From the NCBI GenBank assembly GCA_900110015.1, contig FOCD01000009.1, positions 1 to 55,817 on the forward strand: 55,817 nucleotides of DNA. The letters are read 5' to 3'. The position numbers and the translations under genes were made by a program. Below the pieces are notes generated by a model. The model searched no databases. It was not told the origin of the DNA and saw only the letters and a list, made by a program, of their open reading frames with translations. Positions 51,878-55,817 of this stretch are shown one piece after another (within the stretch, counting starts at the first letter, position 1; the number at the start of each line of letters is the position of its first letter). Source of the DNA: Terribacillus saccharophilus (GTDB lineage: Bacteria; Bacillota; Bacilli; Bacillales; Amphibacillaceae).

Positions 51878-52516
51878 TCACTTTTCTTTATCTTGCAAAA
51901 AAGCCATGATCGCTTGCGCAGCATTTTCAGCTACTTCAGCAAGCGGTTTGGAAGCATCAAGTGTCACATAGCGGTCCTTGTATTGTTCCCGAAGGATCTG
52001 GTACCCTTCATAGACACTTTCATGGAAGGATAATGCCTCTAAGTCCAACCGATTCTGTTCTCTACCTTTATTCTCCGAAATTCGTGCTAATCCTGCTTCT
52101 GGGGATATATCAAAAAATAATGTCAAATCCGGCATGGTAGTTTCAACAGCAAATCGATTGATCTCCATCACTTCCTCCATCCCAAGACCACGTGTATGAC
52201 CCTGATAAGCCAAACTGCTGTCCACAAAACGATCGCATAGTACGATCATTCCCTTTTTCAGCGCTGGCCACACCTTTTCCACCAGATGCTGTCTTCTGGC
52301 AGCTGCATAAAGCAGTGCTTCTGTACGGCCATCCATGCTCGTATTAGCTGGGTCCAGAATAACTGAACGGATTGCCTCCGCTATCTCGATCCCGCCCGGC
52401 TCACGTGTGGCAAGCACTTGATAGCCTTGTTCTTCTAAACGAGCTGTCAATAGCGGTACTGCGGACGTCTTGCCCGCACCTTCTCCGCCCTCCAGCGTAA
52501 TAAACAATCCTGTCAA
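51878..52516 (-). CDS. tmk: Thymidylate kinase
   Basis: 212 residues; phosphorylates dTMP to dTDP. The P-loop [11 protein letters not shown] is near residue 8, the DR motif is [12 protein letters not shown], and the LID region contains [15 protein letters not shown] start (52516) is favoured because AAGGAG is 7 nt upstream and yields TGLFIT, like B. subtilis Tmk. The ATG two codons earlier is only one base from the Shine-Dalgarno. It follows yaaO by 2 nt. Confidence 0.94.
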   Translation of the reverse strand: MTGLFITLEGGEGAGKTSAVPLLTARLEEQGYQVLATREPGGIEIAEAIRSVILDPANTSMDGRTEALLYAAARRQHLVEKVWPALKKGMIVLCDRFVDSSLAYQGHTRGLGMEEVMEINRFAVETTMPDLTLFFDISPEAGLARISENKGREQNRLDLEALSFHESVYEGYQILREQYKDRYVTLDASKPLAEVAENAAQAIMAFLQDKEK

Positions 52517-52518
52517 AA

Positions 52519-53940
52519 TCATTCTCCTTCGTTTATGCCTCTATACGTAAGCATCCCTTCTTCAATATGTTCATTTTGAAAAGAGATGCTGCTATTCTTC
52601 CACAATTGTATCATTTCCACATGCTGTTTTGTAACGATTTCTCCTTTTGCCAGTACTGGTATTCCTGGCGGATAAGGAATAATTGATTCTGCTGCGATAC
52701 AGCCGACAGCTCCGTCCCAATTTATAAAGACAGACTGCTGCTCTTCCATCTCAGCATAGCTTACAGCAAGCTCCTGTATCGGCTCAGAGAAGAGATGTAC
52801 TGCTTGGACAGGGCTGATAGAAGCTGGTGCTTTCATATCTTTCATAGCTGTTCTGACACGATCCAAATCGTCATCTGATAGTGCTTCTAATCCATGAACA
52901 AGCAAGATATGCCGGTCTGTTATTAATTCCGGATAGATACCGGATGACTCCAGCATATTGGCAAGCTGTCTTGGCTGATAATCCGGCTTTACACGCAATA
53001 CAATTTTCAGCCAATCACCATCCTGGCTCTCCACTTCCCATAGATTCGACGCAGAAAGCAGTTTTCGAAAAGCATTAACAGCGGTATGAAGCGTATCCAT
53101 TTCCTTCGCTGTACGAGTAGCCAGATACTTCCTGGCTGTATCCAGTGAAGCAAGCAGCAAATAAGAAGGACTGCTGGACTGTAGCATTCGCAAGTAACGA
53201 TCAACGGAAGAGATGGAGATAAACTCACTATTGAGATGAAGATAGGAACTCATCGTGAATGCGGGCGCCATTTTATGAGCGGACTGAACGACAACATCTG
53301 CTCCAGCCTCTAATGCGCTTAGAGGAAGGGTCTTGCTAGTCTTTAAATGCACTCCATGGGCCTCATCTACTAAAACAGGTATTCTGCTCGCATGAGCCTT
53401 CTTAACGATTTCTTTCAAATCGAATACTGTGCCGAAATAGTCCGGATACGTCAATATGAGTGCTTTTGCCTCCGGATACCTTCTAATCGCTACCTCTATT
53501 GTTTCCTGAGCAGGGTGTGTATATCTCTCTTTCTCTTCATCATAGACAGGGGCCAAAAAGACAGGCTTTGCTCCAGCGAGCTCCAATCCGTTCAGTATCG
53601 ATTTATGACAGTTACGCTGTACGAGAACTATTTCATTTCTTTTGATGGTTCCGAGAATCATCGCTACATTTCCGACTGTACTTCCACTGACTAAGAACCG
53701 TGAATGCTTTGCACCAAAAAAAGAGGCTGCTAATTCCTGCGCTTCTGCTATAACCCCTTCAGGAGCATGCAGATCATCCAGCCCCGTTAGCTCCGTCTGA
53801 TCGAGTAATGCAGCGGTTCGAAAGAGTGAATCCTTTTCAAATAGCATGCCATGTTTATGTCCTGGCACATGGAACGATATTGGATCTTGTTTAGCGAACT
53901 GTACCAACCTGTCATATAGTGGCGTATCTAACTGATTCAT
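52519..53940 (-). CDS. yaaO: YaaO, PLP-dependent Orn/Lys/Arg decarboxylase family
   Basis: 473 residues, aspartate aminotransferase fold. [11 protein letters not shown] at the N terminus, the PLP lysine in [11 protein letters not shown] and [10 protein letters not shown], which is typical of the group. Homologues decarboxylate arginine or lysine; the substrate here cannot be read from sequence. The ATG at 53940 has AAAGGAAG 6 nt upstream. xpaC and yaaN, which lie between csfB and yaaO in B. subtilis, are absent. Confidence 0.92.
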   Translation of the reverse strand: MNQLDTPLYDRLVQFAKQDPISFHVPGHKHGMLFEKDSLFRTAALLDQTELTGLDDLHAPEGVIAEAQELAASFFGAKHSRFLVSGSTVGNVAMILGTIKRNEIVLVQRNCHKSILNGLELAGAKPVFLAPVYDEEKERYTHPAQETIEVAIRRYPEAKALILTYPDYFGTVFDLKEIVKKAHASRIPVLVDEAHGVHLKTSKTLPLSALEAGADVVVQSAHKMAPAFTMSSYLHLNSEFISISSVDRYLRMLQSSSPSYLLLASLDTARKYLATRTAKEMDTLHTAVNAFRKLLSASNLWEVESQDGDWLKIVLRVKPDYQPRQLANMLESSGIYPELITDRHILLVHGLEALSDDDLDRVRTAMKDMKAPASISPVQAVHLFSEPIQELAVSYAEMEEQQSVFINWDGAVGCIAAESIIPYPPGIPVLAKGEIVTKQHVEMIQLWKNSSISFQNEHIEEGMLTYRGINEGE

Positions 53941-53985
53941 TATATTCTTCCTTTGAGCTTTTTTACTTATTATACGCACACATAC

Positions 53986-54013
53986 AAAAAGAAAAAAGCC
54001 TGGCTTAGGCTTT
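53986..54013 (-). terminator. csfB terminator
   Basis: AAAGCCT/AGGCTTT stem (53995-54001 with 54007-54013) followed by UUUUC/UUUUU on the minus strand; it lies at the csfB stop codon. Confidence 0.78.
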
Positions 54014-54194
54014 AGTGAAATGTCATTTGATTTAAGTTACGAAGTTTCTTCACAAAATAGTGATATTGTACTTCCTTCGGTTCTGTTTGGACAATTTTCT
54101 GTTCACATTCTCTGCAGATAAATAAACGATAAAGATGTATGCCTTCTTGTTTCTCCTGGTCACAAATACCACATAAGCATTTTTTGCTCAACAT
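54012..54194 (-). CDS. csfB: CsfB (Gin), anti-sigma-G factor
   Basis: 60 residues. Zinc-binding cysteine pairs CGIC and CREC, GIHLYRLFIC and the YFVKKLRNL tail match B. subtilis CsfB. It holds sigma-G inactive until engulfment is complete and also inhibits sigma-E. GGAGG precedes the ATG. A good sigma-F promoter lies upstream. Its location beside the rRNA operon and yaaO matches B. subtilis. Confidence 0.94.
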   Translation of the reverse strand: MLSKKCLCGICDQEKQEGIHLYRLFICRECEQKIVQTEPKEVQYHYFVKKLRNLNQMTFH

Positions 54195-54212
54195 TCTCCA
54201 CCTCCGTTAGGT

Positions 54213-54242
54213 TAGTTTCTCCTAAACTAACGAACTTCATAC
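54213..54242 (-). promoter_or_regulatory. csfB promoter (sigma-F type)
   Basis: Minus strand -35 GTATG (54238-54242), 15-bp spacer, -10 GGAGAAACTA (54213-54222), a full match to GGNNANANTR. Same arrangement as the fin promoter. Confidence 0.75.
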
Positions 54243-54271
54243 CTGCTAATCTTGTAATCTAAGTTTATGTT

Positions 54272-54394
54272 CAACAGGCAGAGATGTTGTTTGTACGCTT
54301 TGTACGTATTGACGTTGTCATACGAGGTACTGATTCCCTTTTATAAACTATAGGGGAATAGGAAACTTGCTTATGAAAACTGCAACAGGCAGAG
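54272..54394 (+). repeat. Direct repeat of CAACAGGCAGAG upstream of the split-sigma operon
   Basis: The 12-mer CAACAGGCAGAG occurs at 54272-54283 and 54383-54394, 111 bp apart. The stretch 54243-54465 contains no gene. Between the copies is an A/T-rich imperfect palindrome around 54330-54352 (TTCCC...GGGAA). Confidence 0.5.
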
Positions 54395-54465
54395 CAAATG
54401 GACAAGCAGGTTGGGACTATGCGAAAAAGTCTTTTCAAAAAGGCTCATTTTTTTTACACTAAGAT

Positions 54466-54479
54466 AGAACGTATGTTCG
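54466..54479 (+). promoter_or_regulatory. LexA/SOS-like box upstream of sigO
   Basis: AGAACGTATGTTCG matches 13 of 14 positions of the Bacillus LexA (DinR) consensus CGAACRNRYGTTCG. It sits 25 bp before the sigO ATG and just after a -10-like TAAGAT (54460-54465), a position suited to repression. The -35 is not clear. Confidence 0.6.
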
Positions 54480-54503
54480 TTTTTGGTTGAAAGGGGGAAC
54501 ATA

Positions 54504-55067
54504 ATGATGTGCAGCAAGGAAAAACCCGAACAAGGAAAATTTCATCCAAATGCAGCCTTGATGCAAGGATTCCTGAAAGAAGAACAGCACCGCATCGTTT
54601 ACGAACAAGCAGAACGTTATCCTTCGGAGGAAAACCTAAAAAAGCTTAATTCTGCTTTTCAACAATTTTATACAGAAATACAATTAACCAATTATCTTAC
54701 GATGACACTGAGTTATTATGCGAGAAATTACAGCAAACAAGCAGCGATACTTCAAGGGAGAGAATTAGCTGTCCTTGATCAGCCAGCAAGCGAAGAACAA
54801 GAAACCAGCAAAAAAGAGATGCTTGTAGCCAAGGAAGATCAGACAGTGTACAACTGGGAACAGGCCATTCATGACCCTCTTCTTCTAACTGCTATTCAAG
54901 ACTTGCCTAATAAACAGAAACAATATTTAGAGCTTCATTTCATCCATCAGCTAACTCATACTGAAATTGCTGAAAAACTGGACATCTCTCAGCAAGCTGT
55001 TTCAAAGTCAATTCAATCTGCACTTAGGAAACTCCGTTCAGTCTTTCCGAAAGGAGACGCGCCATGA
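54504..55067 (+). CDS. sigO: SigO-like RNA polymerase sigma factor (region 4 subunit)
   Basis: 187 residues. The C-terminal helix-turn-helix HTEIAEKLDISQQAVSKS (residues 152-169) preceded by LPNKQKQYLELHF is a clear sigma region 4 binding -35 elements. The N-terminal half (FHPNAALMQGFL, LNSAFQQFYTEIQLTNYLT) lacks a normal region 2 and resembles SigO (YvrI) of B. subtilis, which needs the partner RsoA. The ATG at 54504 follows GGGGG by 6 nt. The two genes downstream, a YvrJ-like and an RsoA-like protein, support the assignment. A LexA-like box lies just upstream. No oxdC-like target gene is in the window. Confidence 0.78.
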   Translation: MMCSKEKPEQGKFHPNAALMQGFLKEEQHRIVYEQAERYPSEENLKKLNSAFQQFYTEIQLTNYLTMTLSYYARNYSKQAAILQGRELAVLDQPASEEQETSKKEMLVAKEDQTVYNWEQAIHDPLLLTAIQDLPNKQKQYLELHFIHQLTHTEIAEKLDISQQAVSKSIQSALRKLRSVFPKGDAP

Positions 55068-55216
55068 CAACAGAAACCATTATTTCTATGATTGGTAACC
55101 TTGGCTTTCCTATAGTAGTCTCATTTTATTTGCTCATACGTCTTGAGCAGAACATAAAGCGCCTGGAGCAAACACTGCAGGCGCTAATAGAACAAATTCA
55201 AAAAGGAGGAAATTAA
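55064..55216 (+). CDS. yvrJ: YvrJ-family small membrane protein
   Basis: 50 residues: one N-terminal hydrophobic helix containing NLGFPIVVSFYLLIRLE, followed by an amphipathic coil (LEQTLQALIEQIQK). The layout resembles both YvrJ and holin-like BhlA/UviB proteins. The ATG overlaps the sigO stop (ATGA) with AAGGAG 7 nt upstream, and its 3' end supplies the Shine-Dalgarno for rsoA. Function is unknown; in B. subtilis yvrJ belongs to the SigO neighbourhood. Confidence 0.82.
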   Translation: MTTETIISMIGNLGFPIVVSFYLLIRLEQNIKRLEQTLQALIEQIQKGGN

Positions 55217-55218
55217 TA

Positions 55219-55458
55219 ATGAACACATTACTTGAACTTACAATTAAAGCAAAAGCTGAAGATAAAGCTGCACTGGAAACTATGCTTATCCGATTTCAGC
55301 CAAAGATTCGGAAACTGAGCAGTTCTGCACCATATGCATGGAAAGAAGACATGGAGCAGGAGCTTTATATTCAGCTAATCAAAGCCATTCATCGATTTGA
55401 AATTCAAGAGGTGGAGCCTCAGTGGAAATTCTCTCATCAACTTCATTCCGCAATATAA
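55219..55458 (+). CDS. rsoA: RsoA-like sigma cofactor (region 2 subunit)
   Basis: 79 residues, the same length as B. subtilis RsoA (YvrHa). The segment WKEDMEQELYIQLIKAIHRF (residues 41-60) looks like sigma region 2.1-2.2, which contacts the RNA polymerase clamp. RsoA supplies the -10-recognising half of a two-subunit sigma factor with SigO (known in B. subtilis). GGAGG precedes the ATG. The gene converges on the rRNA operon end. Confidence 0.75.
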   Translation: MNTLLELTIKAKAEDKAALETMLIRFQPKIRKLSSSAPYAWKEDMEQELYIQLIKAIHRFEIQEVEPQWKFSHQLHSAI

Positions 55459-55490
55459 AAAATCCCTGATCCAATAAGGATCAGGGATTT
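55453..55490. terminator. rRNA operon terminator (shared with rsoA)
   Basis: Perfect 13-bp stem (55460-55472 with 55478-55490). On the minus strand it ends in a strong U-run, making it the terminator of the rRNA operon; on the plus strand the tail is weaker. Confidence 0.92.
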
Positions 55491-55496
55491 CATCTT

Positions 55497-55610
55497 GCCT
55501 GGCAACGTCCTACTCTCGCAGGGCGAACCCAACTACCATCGGCGCTGAAGAGCTTAACTACTGTGTTCGGCATGGGAACAGGTGTGACCTCTTCGCTATT
55601 ACCACCAGAC
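55497..55610 (-). rRNA. 5S rRNA
   Basis: Read on the minus strand it matches the conserved Bacillus 5S blocks GCGAAGAGGTCACACC, GTTCCCATGCCGAACAC, GTTAAGCTCTTCAGCGCCG and GAGAGTAGGACG. Ends are approximate to a few bases. It is the 3'-most gene of a second minus-strand rRNA operon. Confidence 0.95.
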
Positions 55611-55723
55611 AATTCAAGAATTCAATTGAATGAACCCTCAAAACTAGATAAGAAACATGTCTTGCCAGACATCTCATGCGGCCAAGCACCGGAGTGCTTG
55701 GACTTTGGCGTTGACTTAAGTTT

Positions 55724-55817
55724 AGTTAAGTCCTCGATCGATTAGTATTCGTCAGCTGCACGTGTCACCACGCTTCCACCTCGAACCTATCTACCTCATC
55801 GTCTCTGAGGGATCTTA
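55724..55817 (-). rRNA. 23S rRNA, 3' end (partial)
   Basis: The minus strand carries the conserved 23S 3' segment (positions 55733-55817, containing CTAATCGATCGAGGACTTAA near its end). It runs off the right edge. The 23S-5S spacer is 55611-55723. Confidence 0.93.

Overview
The window is chromosomal DNA from an endospore-forming Bacillaceae (Firmicutes). The evidence is a dense set of sporulation genes (spoIIE, spoVT, spoVG, yabG, yabP, yabQ, sspF, fin, csfB), recognisable sporulation-sigma and Spo0A sites, and gene order nearly identical to the origin-proximal region of Bacillus subtilis, read backwards, between two rRNA operons. The exact genus cannot be fixed from sequence reading alone; low-to-moderate GC and the gene set fit a genus such as Terribacillus or a relative (inference).

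Layout. Bases 1-191 are the 5' end of a 16S gene on the minus strand with tandem promoters behind it. 565-9760 hold lysS, dusB, folK-folB-folP, cysK, hslO, ftsH and hpt. 9750-15400 hold tilS, the yabT kinase, yabS and spoIIE. 15690-18330 is an accessory insertion: a MarR-regulated drug-efflux pump and a histidine phosphatase. Next come tRNA-Met, yabR, divIC, yabQ, yabP, rqcP, yabN and yabM. A second accessory insertion (MFS pump and AraC regulator) precedes spoVT, mfd, fin and pth. Between pth and rplY sit an unusual tandem array of structured 123-126 bp repeats and a complete sigY-yxlCDEFG operon. The core order then resumes: rplY, prs, glmU, spoVG, purR, ispE, sspF, veg, yabG, rsmA, rnmV, tatD, metS, abrB (plus strand), rsmI, yazA, yabB, yabA, ricT, holB, yaaR, yaaQ, tmk, yaaO, csfB. 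At the right end a plus-strand operon encodes a SigO/YvrJ/RsoA-like split sigma factor, followed by the 5S and 3' end of 23S of another minus-strand rRNA operon.

How the genes work together. Most encode housekeeping functions: folate and tRNA modification, translation, replication (holB, yabA, tmk), repair (mfd), nucleotide and cell-wall precursors (prs, purR, glmU) and division (divIC). Sporulation genes are interleaved, and their stage can be read from promoter motifs: sigma-H (spoVG), Spo0A (spoIIE, abrB), sigma-F (fin, csfB), sigma-G (spoVT) and sigma-K (yabG).

The most interesting parts are (1) the tandem repeat array at 31080-31534, whose copies keep base-pairing by compensatory changes, (2) the split-sigma operon at 54504-55458 with a LexA-like (SOS) palindrome just upstream, and (3) short terminator-containing leaders in front of lysS and metS. 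Relative to B. subtilis the cluster lacks pabB/pabA/pabC, yazB, coaX, yabJ, yabE, xpaC, yaaN and tRNA-Glu.
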